Assembly: GCA_964635975.1 (NCBI GenBank)
Contig: CAZWPO010000017.1
Span: 3,465 to 67,464 of the forward strand
Direction: 5' to 3'
Origin: UBA5314 sp964635975
GTDB lineage: Bacteria > Bacillota > Syntrophomonadia > Syntrophomonadales > Syntrophomonadaceae
DNA: 64,000 nt
Positions 44,081 to 52,199 of the stretch are shown here, one piece after another. Below the pieces are notes generated by a model, which was given only the letters and a program-made list of their open reading frames with translations, made no database searches and was not told where the DNA came from. Numbering within the stretch: the stretch's first letter is position 1; the number at the start of each line of letters is the position of its first letter. A program made the position numbers and the translations under genes.

Positions 44081-44299
44081 CTAAGAACCGTCTTCCATCC
44101 TGGAGCACACCTTCATATGCCCCTCGGCTATACCGTCGCAAAACGGCATGGCAGCTGATTTACCACATCTGCACAGAGCTATAGGGGTGTCCTTTTCAAT
44201 CGTATTGCCCAGATCATCAACCAGGTGAATATGTCCTGCTACTATGGCCGGCCCCCTGGATAAAATCTGTATAGTCCCTTGGCTAGTCATGCTTGGCAA
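44081..44299 (-). CDS. CDGSH-type iron-sulfur protein with displaced His
   Basis: 72 residues. CRCGKSAAMPFCDG at 43-56 gives three Cys of the CDGSH [2Fe-2S] site. In normal members the fourth ligand, His, follows immediately (CDGxH), but here three residues intervene (CDGIAEGH). The fold may accommodate this or the site may be altered. Start taken as TTG 44299 beside AAAGGA; ATG 44290 three codons on is an alternative with poorer spacing. Electron carrier of unknown partner. Confidence 0.8.
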   Translation of the reverse strand: MPSMTSQGTIQILSRGPAIVAGHIHLVDDLGNTIEKDTPIALCRCGKSAAMPFCDGIAEGHMKVCSRMEDGS

Positions 44300-44383
44300 T
44301 CATCCTTTCCTGTTGTATAGAGTTATGATTGCCGCTATGAAGCAATAAAATCCGTCCCTGTGGAAATGTAAATAATTCATGAA

Positions 44384-44653
44384 TTACTCAAAAGAACGAT
44401 AATCTTCCTCTAAAAGCACAAGCATCTCCATAAGAGCCTCTCTTTTCTTCTGGTCTTCGACTGTTTCCAGAACCTTTTTTATGACCATGATCATTTCATG
44501 CAGCTCATCTTCAGCCTTTGCTATATAAGCAGGGTCCAGCGTTTCGATAGCCATCTCAAAGGTTTCGTGCACCTCAAGGGATAACTGGATGGCTCGGTCT
44601 ACGGAATTCATGTAACGGGGATCCATATCATGCAAATGAGCAGGCAGACGCAA
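44384..44653 (-). CDS. Small helical hypothetical protein
   Basis: 89 residues, almost wholly alpha-helical, rich in Glu, Met and Leu with heptad character (VHETFEMAIETLDPAYIAKA, LHEMIMVIKKVLETVEDQKK). No domain recognised. Start is TTG 44653, five to six bases after GGGTGAAG. It lies between two genes on different strands and shows no obvious partner. Confidence 0.7.
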   Translation of the reverse strand: MRLPAHLHDMDPRYMNSVDRAIQLSLEVHETFEMAIETLDPAYIAKAEDELHEMIMVIKKVLETVEDQKKREALMEMLVLLEEDYRSFE

Positions 44654-44840
44654 TTATTCTTCACCCTTTCCTCTAACAATGCTCCGCCGTCAAAAACATT
44701 CTTCAGTTACTTATCTTATTACATATTTATTCGCTATATTCAAGTTGTATCCTCCAGATGACTTAAAAGGCAATGTTTCCTTGACTGCTTATCACAGGGG
44801 AGTTAGGATAACAAAAAAGGCAGAATTATGGGAGGCCATA

Positions 44841-45371
44841 ATGTATAATCTTTTGAAAAAGCGGCGCAGCATACGCAGCTATAAAAAAGATCCTGTGGAA
44901 CGCGAGAAGATCGATGTCCTGGTCAGATCAGCCCTGCTCTCACCTTCTTCGCGCGCATTAAAACCCTGGGAATTCATCGTGGTGGAGGACAGATCCATAA
45001 TCCAAGCCCTTTCAAAAGCTAAGGATCACGGATCATCATTCCTGCAAAGTGCACCCCTGGCCATCGTAGTAGCAGCTGATTCTGCCAAATGCGATGTCTG
45101 GGTGGAAGACTGTGCCATCGCTTCTCTGGTAATTCACATGACTGCTGCTTCTCTTGACTTAGGATCGTGCTGGATTCAGATTAGGAGACGACATCATGAT
45201 CCATCACAAAGTGCTGAGACCTATGTCCGCCAGATTTTGGGGATACCCGATTATATTAATATTGAAGCCATCATCGCCATAGGCTATCCCCAGGAAGTGA
45301 AAAAAATCTATGATGATCCTTTGCTTCCCAGCGCAAAGGTTCATTATAACCGCTTTTCCAATCCTTATTAA
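44841..45371 (+). CDS. Nitroreductase-family flavoprotein
   Basis: 176 residues. RRSIRSYKKDPVEREKI at 8-24 and SPSSRALKPWEF near 37-48 form the FMN pocket of NfsA/NfsB-like reductases; the second FMN segment is IAIGYPQE near 149. ATG 44841 follows GGGAGG at five bases; the frame is open a further 54 codons upstream but with no site. Likely NAD(P)H-dependent reduction of nitro or quinone compounds; substrate not determined. Confidence 0.88.
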   Translation: MYNLLKKRRSIRSYKKDPVEREKIDVLVRSALLSPSSRALKPWEFIVVEDRSIIQALSKAKDHGSSFLQSAPLAIVVAADSAKCDVWVEDCAIASLVIHMTAASLDLGSCWIQIRRRHHDPSQSAETYVRQILGIPDYINIEAIIAIGYPQEVKKIYDDPLLPSAKVHYNRFSNPY

Positions 45372-45455
45372 CAGGCCCGGGGTATAAACTGGTAATTGCG
45401 AAATAGAATATTATACGTCCTGTAGATACTATCGGCGCTCAGGGGAGGAGTTTTT

Positions 45456-46340
45456 ATGAGAATCTTGAGTGAGAACCTTCGTTGTTTCGGGAACCGGCAT
45501 TTTAACCTGTTTCTGGTCGGGCAGCGCCGGTGCGCTCTGGTCGAGTGCGGAGTGAGTGCGGCTGTTTATAATCTCGAACAGCAGTGGAGTCGCTTAGAAG
45601 ATCCCCGTCCCCAGGTTGATTACCTTCTGTCAATGCACGCGCATTTCGATCATGTCTGCGGCATTCCTGCCCTTAAAAAAATGTTTCCCGATGCCGCTGT
45701 AACTGCCAGCGCCGCGGCGCTTAAGGTTTTCTCCAAAGCTCATATCATGAAGGATTTTTTCTCCCAGGATATGAGTATGGCACAGCTTCTCAAAGAAAGA
45801 GGCCTCGTAGACCGGGAAATAGAAATTCCGGACCTCGACCATATAGATGTTTCTATATTGATGTCTCCCGGCGATACCATCAAGCTGGAGCCCGGTATAG
45901 AACTGCAAATACTGGCTTCTCCCGGTCATAGTCCCGATAGCCTGGCGGCCTACCTGCCCGGAGACAGGGTACTGTTTATCTCTGATGCTGCCGGGTTTCA
46001 GATATCTGACCACGATATCTTTCCGGTATTTTTTCACAGCTACCCCGCCTATATAGATACCATACGCAGCTTGATGGCCTATCCAGTAAAAATACTGGCG
46101 CTTCCCCATGGCACTATTTGGACCGGGCAGGATATCCAATCGTTTTTCCACCGTGCTATTGGCGCTGCCGAGGAGCTCTTTGCCCTAATACGCAGACTCA
46201 GTGAAAAGGGCGTAGATAACAAAGCCATGCAGGATCTTGTTTATCAGCGCTATTATCAGGGCGATCTTTGCATTTATACTCCTGCCAATATCAGCACTTG
46301 TGTGGAATTGCTGGTCAGGAGAGTCCAGGAATGCCTCTGA
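45456..46340 (+). CDS. MBL-fold metallo-hydrolase
   Basis: 294 residues. The zinc-binding motif HAHFDHV is at about 61-67, with the further Asp (SDAAGF, about 175-180) and His (LPHGT near 219) ligands of the glyoxalase II-like group; ASPGHSPDSL at about 154 is the usual His-bearing loop. GGGGAGG precedes ATG. It may hydrolyse a thioester or lactone, but the substrate cannot be stated. Confidence 0.9.
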   Translation: MRILSENLRCFGNRHFNLFLVGQRRCALVECGVSAAVYNLEQQWSRLEDPRPQVDYLLSMHAHFDHVCGIPALKKMFPDAAVTASAAALKVFSKAHIMKDFFSQDMSMAQLLKERGLVDREIEIPDLDHIDVSILMSPGDTIKLEPGIELQILASPGHSPDSLAAYLPGDRVLFISDAAGFQISDHDIFPVFFHSYPAYIDTIRSLMAYPVKILALPHGTIWTGQDIQSFFHRAIGAAEELFALIRRLSEKGVDNKAMQDLVYQRYYQGDLCIYTPANISTCVELLVRRVQECL

Positions 46341-46460
46341 TATTTCTGGTTTCTTTCTCATGTTGACCAGGCTTGCCTGAGGCACATTCTGACTAATAAT
46401 TAATTTGATATGTTTTTTGGGGCACAATAGATAGTGAAGGAAAGAAGAGGAGATGATCAC

Positions 46461-46673
46461 ATGAATCAGTTATATGGTTTATTGGCAAATCCATATTTCT
46501 TAGGAGCCCTTATTTTATGGTCTTTGATTTGGAAAGGCACCGCTTTATGGAGGGCCGCCCGTTTAGGCCACCTAAGCTGGTTTATAGCGCTTCTGGTAAT
46601 TAATACAGCGGGCATCTTTGAAATAATCTATATCCTGTTTACCCGCCAGGCTTATCGAGAAAAATTTGTTTGA
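46461..46673 (+). CDS. DUF5652 membrane protein
   Basis: 70 residues with two hydrophobic helices (GALILWSLIWKGTALW and FIALLVINTAGIFEIIYILF). Matches the small DUF5652 family in pattern and length; role unknown. ATG 46461 is preferred to an earlier frame start; GAGGAG is placed seven bases before it. Confidence 0.82.
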   Translation: MNQLYGLLANPYFLGALILWSLIWKGTALWRAARLGHLSWFIALLVINTAGIFEIIYILFTRQAYREKFV

Positions 46674-46698
46674 TCACTTCCGCCGCTTTGAATATCGA

Positions 46699-46926
46699 CT
46701 AGCGTAGAAAAAAATACCAGATAACGGCACTCATGTATAAGATGATCCCAAGGCCAATGAGCAGTTTTCGATTTCTCTCCTTTTTCTCGACCTCTCTTAT
46801 CGCCTGGTCAATTTTTGCCTGCTCGGTTTGTCTTTTTTGCAGCGCTTCCTGCTCCTGCAGTGAGCGCGCCTCCCTCTGGGCTTTTTCCCTCTCCCAGGCT
46901 TCTTTTTGTTCGGGCGTTAACGGCAA
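46699..46926 (-). CDS. Small coiled-coil protein with C-terminal membrane anchor
   Basis: 75 residues: about 45 highly charged residues (EREKAQREARSLQEQEALQK) predicted as a coiled coil, then a helix LLIGLGIILYMSAVIWYFFL to the end, a tail-anchor layout. Start is TTG 46926 behind AGGAGG at eight bases. It lies 32 bp after lepB on the same strand, at the end of the polA-lepB run. No family recognised. Confidence 0.75.
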   Translation of the reverse strand: MPLTPEQKEAWEREKAQREARSLQEQEALQKRQTEQAKIDQAIREVEKKERNRKLLIGLGIILYMSAVIWYFFLR

Positions 46927-46958
46927 GATATCATCCTCCTGGCAGCACAGTTTTGCAT

Positions 46959-47513
46959 CTAAGAAAAAATCATTTTGCCCAGCACATGATCTATCGGCAC
47001 CGGCCCAATTACCCTGCTGTCCTGGCTGTTATTTCGATTATCGCCCATTAAAAATACTTCACCGGGTTGTAGAGTGAACTTCTGCCCCCAGGTATTCATT
47101 GGCTCTTTCAAATATGGCTCGTCCAGGGCCTGGCCATTGCGATACACTTTACCTTCCTTGATCTCCAGGGTATCCCCGGGTTTCCCAATAACCCGCTTGA
47201 TCCAAAAACTGCTCTTGACTTTCCGTTCCTTGTAAACCAGCTGCACCAGCGGGCTCTCCATGATATCGTTTTTCCAGGAACGTCCCTGCCTGACGCGGCT
47301 GTCGATCACAACAATATCGCCATATCCAAGTTCCAAATCCAGCGTATGAGTGAGTTTGGATAGGAAAACCATCTCCCCGTTGCGCAGGGTCGGCTCCATA
47401 GAACTGCCTAGAACTTCTGTGGGCTGAAATACAAACGCATTTAATAATACCGCCAGCACCATGGCCAGCGCGATACTGACCACCCAGTTTATAGCTTCCT
47501 TAAAATGCTTCAT
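46959..47513 (-). CDS. lepB: Signal peptidase I
   Basis: 184 residues, short Gram-positive type with one N-terminal membrane helix (8-28). Catalytic Ser38 is in GSSMEPTL and the general base Lys106 in FWIKRVIGKPGD; the GEVFLMGDNRNNSQDSR box completes the family pattern. It removes signal peptides from exported proteins at the outer face of the membrane. ATG 47513 follows GGAGAG; a longer frame is open but lacks a site. Near the end of the polA run. Confidence 0.95.
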   Translation of the reverse strand: MKHFKEAINWVVSIALAMVLAVLLNAFVFQPTEVLGSSMEPTLRNGEMVFLSKLTHTLDLELGYGDIVVIDSRVRQGRSWKNDIMESPLVQLVYKERKVKSSFWIKRVIGKPGDTLEIKEGKVYRNGQALDEPYLKEPMNTWGQKFTLQPGEVFLMGDNRNNSQDSRVIGPVPIDHVLGKMIFS

Positions 47514-47606
47514 CTTTTCTCTCCATGTATTTTGAATCTTTTTTGATTTTAGCCCAGGCGTCATCGTTATTCAAGAAAATTAACACGATTAGTGTCTCCG
47601 CCGGTG

Positions 47607-49223
47607 TCAAACCTGGGTCTTAAATAGTTCGATTTTGAGCCAGTCAATATTGCCCATACCATCCATGTGAAACTCATGGACCTGGCTCCCCACCAACTTG
47701 GCTGCTTTTCGCTGTATGAGCCAGAGGCAGGGCGCATCGTCAACTATCATCTCCTCAGCGCGGTTGAACAACTGCTTGCGCTCCTTGCTGCCAGCCTTTT
47801 GCCCGCGTGCTTCATCCAGCACTTTATCCACCTGGGGATTCACGTATTTAGTAAAATTACTCACCCCTACCCTGGAGCTATGATACAGGCTGTATAATAT
47901 ACTCTCCGCATCAGAATAATCAGGCCGCCATTCCAGGCGAAAGAAGTCCAGGCTGAAAGCATTCAGGCGTTTCTTATAATAAGCCCAGTCCATGGCTTCA
48001 CACTGCACATGCACACCCACCTGCCCCAGCTGCTGGGCTACTTTTTCCGCAATCAGGCGGTGTCCCGGGTCATTATTGTAACTCAAAGTAATGGCAGGCA
48101 GACCCTCGCCACCAGGAAAACCCGCCTGTTCCAAAAGCTTTTTTGCCATTTCCGGATCATAGGAATATCCACGCAGTTCATCATGACAAGCGGGAAATCC
48201 CTCTGGCACTACACTTTTCAATGGGATTCCATTCCCGCCCAGAACTTCATCAATTATATTCTGCCGGTCTACTGCATAGTTCAGCGCCCGGCGCAAGATA
48301 TAATTGCTCTTGAATGGTTCACTGTCCATGTTGAACCCTATAGTATAGGTATCCCACAAAGGCCGTTCCAGCAGCTGCTTTCCCAGAATCTGATCATTTC
48401 TAATTTTCACAAGTTCATCAGGAGGAATGGAGTCTAAATAGTCGAGTTTACCCTGTGAAAAGGCCTGGTAAGCAGATGGCTGATCGGCAAACACGGTCAG
48501 GTGAATACCGGAAAGAACAGGTTTATCGCCATGATACTCCTCATTCCTGAGCAGCAAGATGTTCTTGTTATCATGGTTTTGCACCACCTTGAAGGGACCA
48601 GTACCCGCATAGGGGGGAGAATCCCCTTCATCGCAATCAAAGATCCAGAAGACCGGATTTGCCAGCACGTAGGGAAATGCCGCCATTTCCTGAGCCAAGG
48701 TGATTTTCAAGGCATAATCGTTTTCAATCTGAATACCTGAAATGTCAGAAGCTTTACCCTGCAGCCGCTCCTGCACTCCCTGGATATTCAGGAAAAGACT
48801 GAGCAGCGGCCAGTCGGTGCAGGTCGTCATGGTTTTTTCCCATGCTGCTTTTACGTCGGCTGCATTGAGGTTTCTTCCATTGCTCAATTTTATATCTTTG
48901 TCCAGGGTCACTACCAGGCTCTTGTTGTCTGAAGACATCGCCCACTTTTTAGCCAGCCCCGGTTTCAGTTCTGAAGATTGTTCATCATAATAGAAAAGTC
49001 CTTCATAGAGCAGAGAGGCAAACAGACGCTCATTTTGGTTGCTAAGAAGCGCAGGTTCTACAGTTTCAATCGAGCCGACCAGTCCAATCTCAAGAGGACG
49101 ATTTTCCCGATTGACCATCACAGCAACCAGGCTGCGCATGTATAGCCCCGCCCCGATAAGAAGCATTAATAGTAAAAATAAAATAGCCCGGCGTTTGTAC
49201 CTGTAGAATAGATATCGCCTCAA
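47607..49223 (-). CDS. ABC transporter peptide-binding protein (SBP family 5)
   Basis: 538 residues. An N-terminal hydrophobic anchor (about 13-38) replaces the usual lipobox. The family-5 pattern follows: VEPALLSNQNERLFASLLYEGL near 55, GRNLNAADVKAAWEKT near 118, and YAVDRQNIIDEVLGG near 320. It would bind oligopeptides or nickel complexes at the membrane face. No permease or ATPase genes adjoin. The start is TTG 49223, 11 bases after AGGAGG, somewhat long. Part of the polA-lepB run. Confidence 0.88.
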   Translation of the reverse strand: MRRYLFYRYKRRAILFLLLMLLIGAGLYMRSLVAVMVNRENRPLEIGLVGSIETVEPALLSNQNERLFASLLYEGLFYYDEQSSELKPGLAKKWAMSSDNKSLVVTLDKDIKLSNGRNLNAADVKAAWEKTMTTCTDWPLLSLFLNIQGVQERLQGKASDISGIQIENDYALKITLAQEMAAFPYVLANPVFWIFDCDEGDSPPYAGTGPFKVVQNHDNKNILLLRNEEYHGDKPVLSGIHLTVFADQPSAYQAFSQGKLDYLDSIPPDELVKIRNDQILGKQLLERPLWDTYTIGFNMDSEPFKSNYILRRALNYAVDRQNIIDEVLGGNGIPLKSVVPEGFPACHDELRGYSYDPEMAKKLLEQAGFPGGEGLPAITLSYNNDPGHRLIAEKVAQQLGQVGVHVQCEAMDWAYYKKRLNAFSLDFFRLEWRPDYSDAESILYSLYHSSRVGVSNFTKYVNPQVDKVLDEARGQKAGSKERKQLFNRAEEMIVDDAPCLWLIQRKAAKLVGSQVHEFHMDGMGNIDWLKIELFKTQV

Positions 49224-49304
49224 ATCCCGATATACCTCCTTTATTGATATAGGAAAGTATATTTGGATCCGGGTTAAAATATGCCAATATTTTCCTCAAA
49301 TAGG

Positions 49305-49889
49305 CTATTCGTATTTGCTGGTAGCGCTGTAGATTGATTGGTAGGCCTGATAATTTTTCAAGACATTCTGTACATAAGCCCGAGTTTCGGGGTATGGAAT
49401 GCGGTCTAGGTGATCGGGGTCACCATTCCAAAGTCCTTCTCGGGTCCAGTCCCCCACTCTATTCAAGCCTGCATTGTAGGCAGCCACTATCAGTGGTATC
49501 TGCCCATTGAATTCATTATCCAAATAAGCCAGATACCAGCAGCCAAACGATATATTCGTCTGGGGATCGTAAAGTTCAGAAGGATCAAAATTCTTGATAC
49601 CCCGCTGCTGTGCAATCCATCTACCAGTCTCGGGCATAATCTGCATCAATCCTTTTGCCCCCACTGGAGATTCAGCTGTTTTTTCGTATTTGCTTTCCGC
49701 CCGGATTATGGCAAAAACCAGAAGTGGATCAATGCCTGATTCACCTGCTTTTGTAAAAACCAGATCCTGGTGTGGTTGAGGATAGAAGAGGGTGATCCAT
49801 TTCGGGAAGGTCAGGATAATAGCCAGAAACACAAATATAGCCAGCCACAAAAGTTTTGAGGCTCTGGGCTTTTTTTTCTTTTTCGCCAC
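49305..49889 (-). CDS. Lytic transglycosylase (SLT domain)
   Basis: 194 residues. One membrane anchor at 13-31 precedes the goose-lysozyme/Slt fold: catalytic Glu in IIRAESKYEKTAESPVGAKGLMQIMPET at about 62-87, NISFGCWYL near 110 and VAAYNAGLNRV near 133. It cleaves peptidoglycan with 1,6-anhydro product. Start is GTG 49889. Position next to coaE, mutM and polA is common in clostridia. Confidence 0.93.
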   Translation of the reverse strand: MAKKKKKPRASKLLWLAIFVFLAIILTFPKWITLFYPQPHQDLVFTKAGESGIDPLLVFAIIRAESKYEKTAESPVGAKGLMQIMPETGRWIAQQRGIKNFDPSELYDPQTNISFGCWYLAYLDNEFNGQIPLIVAAYNAGLNRVGDWTREGLWNGDPDHLDRIPYPETRAYVQNVLKNYQAYQSIYSATSKYE

Positions 49890-49928
49890 GAATAAAACCC
49901 CCGGCTGAACTAATTAATTAAATTCTAT

Positions 49929-50531
49929 TTAATCTTCATGTATAATTTCTCTGAAATATCTGGAGGCTATTGCAATTGTTTCCTCAATGCTTCTGGTGTT
50001 GTCCAACACCAGATCTGCCCGCTTGGCCTTTTCGTCAAGAGACATTTGCGATTCAATCCTTTTGATAGCATCTTCCCGATTCAGCGAGTCGCGGGACATC
50101 AAACGCTTTATCTGGGTCTCCCGGTCAACCCATATCACCCAAACCTCATCACATAGCCTGTCCATATGCGTCTCATAAAGCAGCGGAATTTCCATCACTA
50201 CGACAGATTCCGGCTGGCTGGATTTGATCCGGGCCAGCTCGTTTTTGAATTTCTCAAAGATGCGTGGATGGGCGATTTGGTTCAGCTTTTTTAACATCTC
50301 AGGATTATCAAAAACAATTTTACCCAGTTTTTTTCGATCAATAGTCTGATCCGGATTTAAAACTCCGTTGCCGAAAGTTTTGACTACATCTTTCCATGCC
50401 GGAGTGTCAGTAGCCATTAGATCATGCGCTATATCATCGGCATGAATGACCACTGCTCCTAAACTTCTTAAAGCGTTGATCACTGTGCTCTTGCCGCTCG
50501 CTATTCCTCCGGTTAATCCGATAACCCGCAT
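49929..50531 (-). CDS. coaE: Dephospho-CoA kinase
   Basis: 200 residues. P-loop GGIASGKST at 8-16, the DADDIAH-like acceptor segment HADDIAHDLM near 30, and the lid VDRETQIKRLMSR near 135 identify CoaE, last step of CoA synthesis. ATG at 50531 is preceded by GGTGAG. It directly follows ytaF with 15 bp between. Confidence 0.95.
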   Translation of the reverse strand: MRVIGLTGGIASGKSTVINALRSLGAVVIHADDIAHDLMATDTPAWKDVVKTFGNGVLNPDQTIDRKKLGKIVFDNPEMLKKLNQIAHPRIFEKFKNELARIKSSQPESVVVMEIPLLYETHMDRLCDEVWVIWVDRETQIKRLMSRDSLNREDAIKRIESQMSLDEKAKRADLVLDNTRSIEETIAIASRYFREIIHED

Positions 50532-50546
50532 TCATTCTCACCGACT

Positions 50547-51182
50547 TCATATAAAATTGATTAGACCGATACCCACAAGAATAAAGCCCGGGACCATTGA
50601 TGCAAAAGCTTGAAAGCGGTCCCCGGACAAAAACTCACCCAGTATTATCCCGGTATTCACTAGAATAAATTTTACCATACCTACACAAAGGGCTGTATGT
50701 AAAATATTCAAACCAGCAAGAGCAAGTCCAATGCCAGCTCCAAAAGCGTCCATGGAAAGGGCTAGACCGAGAAACAGTGCCTCCCGTCCGCCTATTTCGC
50801 CCGATGCATCAAAATCAGCGCAGGTCGGCTCTTTGAGGATCTGGACCATTATCCCCAGAATTTTTATGTTAAACGTAAGTAGAGGCTCCTCTTCATCTTT
50901 GTCAATATTCTCGATTTTTTCACGCAGCCCGTTCAATAAAAAATAGATCCCCAGTGCGATCAGGAGTACCGAACCCAGCTTAGCAGCAGTATCAATCGGC
51001 AGTATCATAGTAAGAGCTTTGCCAAAGATCATAGATAAGCTGACCGCCGCAACTGAAGCCAGAATTATTATGAGCATAGAACGCAGCGGGATTCTTATCT
51101 TCCTCACCCCGTAAGCTATGCCCACCATAAAGCCATCCATACTCACGGCCAATCCCACCAGTATTGCTGCCCAGAAGTTCAC
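50547..51182 (-). CDS. ytaF: Sporulation membrane protein YtaF (MntP-like)
   Basis: 211 residues, six membrane helices in two homologous halves, each with a LAVSMDGFMVGIAYG or LALSMDAFGAGIGLAL core, as in MntP manganese exporters. The Firmicute YtaF branch, found beside coaE and mutM, is linked to sporulation, function unclear. Start is GTG 51182. The intracellular loop is Asp/Glu-rich (ENIDKDEEEP). Confidence 0.87.
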   Translation of the reverse strand: MNFWAAILVGLAVSMDGFMVGIAYGVRKIRIPLRSMLIIILASVAAVSLSMIFGKALTMILPIDTAAKLGSVLLIALGIYFLLNGLREKIENIDKDEEEPLLTFNIKILGIMVQILKEPTCADFDASGEIGGREALFLGLALSMDAFGAGIGLALAGLNILHTALCVGMVKFILVNTGIILGEFLSGDRFQAFASMVPGFILVGIGLINFI

Positions 51183-51277
51183 GCAAAGCCACTCCTATCC
51201 ATATTTCAGTGAACACATATAATAGCTACTATATGGATAGCAATTGTAAAACGTTCCCCCACGTGCAAGGTATCTAA

Positions 51278-51306
51278 GGTGTCAAGGAGACGGGGTTATT
51301 GACACC
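51278..51306. repeat. Small inverted repeat after mutM
   Basis: GGTGTCAA and TTGACACC, eight base pairs, bracket GGAGACGGGGTTA. The right arm touches the mutM stop codon. A second, partly matching copy (GTGACAAGGGGACGGGGTTATTG) lies at 52156-52178 on the other side of mutM. Clostridial genomes often carry families of similar GACGG-containing elements. Confidence 0.7.
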
Positions 51307-52113
51307 CTACTTCTGACAGTGGGGGCAGTAGTGGCTGCTGCGGCCGCCGATGCGGGTTCGCTGAAGGATTTGCCCGCAGCCCGAACATGGTTGCTGGTGA
51401 CGGCCGTATACTTTCAGATAATCCTGGAAACCTCCGCTCTGGTTGTTGCCGTCTCGGTAATCTCGCAGGGTGGTGCCTCGCTGCTGAATGCCTAGTCCCA
51501 GCACTTTTTTAAGCGCCTTGACCAGTCTGGCTATCTCCTGTTTATGCAGGCTCCCGGCAGACCGTTCGGGACTGATATGCGCCTCATGCAGCGCTTCATC
51601 AGCGTAAATATTCCCTACCCCGGCAATAAGTCGCTGATCGAGGATCAGGCTCTTTATCGGCACCTTTCGGTTCCTTATCACCCTTTCCAGATAGGCGGCG
51701 TTAAAAGCAGAGGACAGCGGCTCTACTCCCAGCTTTTCAAAAAAGCTTCCCGCATCATAGATCAGCCACACCCCGCCGAAACGCCGTGCATCTTGATAAA
51801 CCAGTTTATAATTATTGTCTAAATGAATGACCAGGTGCATGTGCGGTTCATCAGCCGCGTTTTCCTCTTCCATCTGAAACAATCTCCCGCTCATACCCAT
51901 ATGCATCAAAAGATGCCGTCCTTTCTCCAAAACGAAGTCCAGATACTTCCCTCGCCTATTCAGAGAGTTAACAGTCATACCAACTATGTCTTCAACAGGA
52001 TAATCAGCTCGGCGCACGATATCCTTGCGCCTGAGTTCAATTCGGGCTATCCTGGCCCCCAGGTGGGATTGTAGGCTTTCTTTTATCGTTTCAACTTCAG
52101 GTAATTCAGGAAT
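51307..52113 (-). CDS. mutM: Formamidopyrimidine-DNA glycosylase, apparent ATT start
   Basis: 268 residues if read from ATT at 52113, giving (M)PELPEVETIK, the invariant N-terminus: the Pro after the initiator is the catalytic residue. GGGAGG lies eight bases before the ATT. Read from the first ATG/GTG-type start downstream (52017) the protein would lose the catalytic Pro and Glu and 32 residues. HMGMSGRL near 73, the catalytic helix and the C-terminal zinc finger CSGCGQ...YCPHCQ are intact. The enzyme removes 8-oxoguanine and cuts the strand. It lies between polA and ytaF. Confidence 0.93.
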   Translation of the reverse strand: MPELPEVETIKESLQSHLGARIARIELRRKDIVRRADYPVEDIVGMTVNSLNRRGKYLDFVLEKGRHLLMHMGMSGRLFQMEEENAADEPHMHLVIHLDNNYKLVYQDARRFGGVWLIYDAGSFFEKLGVEPLSSAFNAAYLERVIRNRKVPIKSLILDQRLIAGVGNIYADEALHEAHISPERSAGSLHKQEIARLVKALKKVLGLGIQQRGTTLRDYRDGNNQSGGFQDYLKVYGRHQQPCSGCGQILQRTRIGGRSSHYCPHCQK

Positions 52114-52199
52114 TTTCTTTTCCTCCCTCGTTCGGTTAGGTTTTCATATAGCATGGGTGACAAGGGGACGGGGTTATTGCTTTTGTTCCTGAACTGCGC

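Noticed and set aside
52017..52019. GTG/ATG-type start for mutM at the first conventional codon
   Set aside because: It would delete the catalytic N-terminal Pro-Glu segment that is plainly encoded in the same frame upstream.
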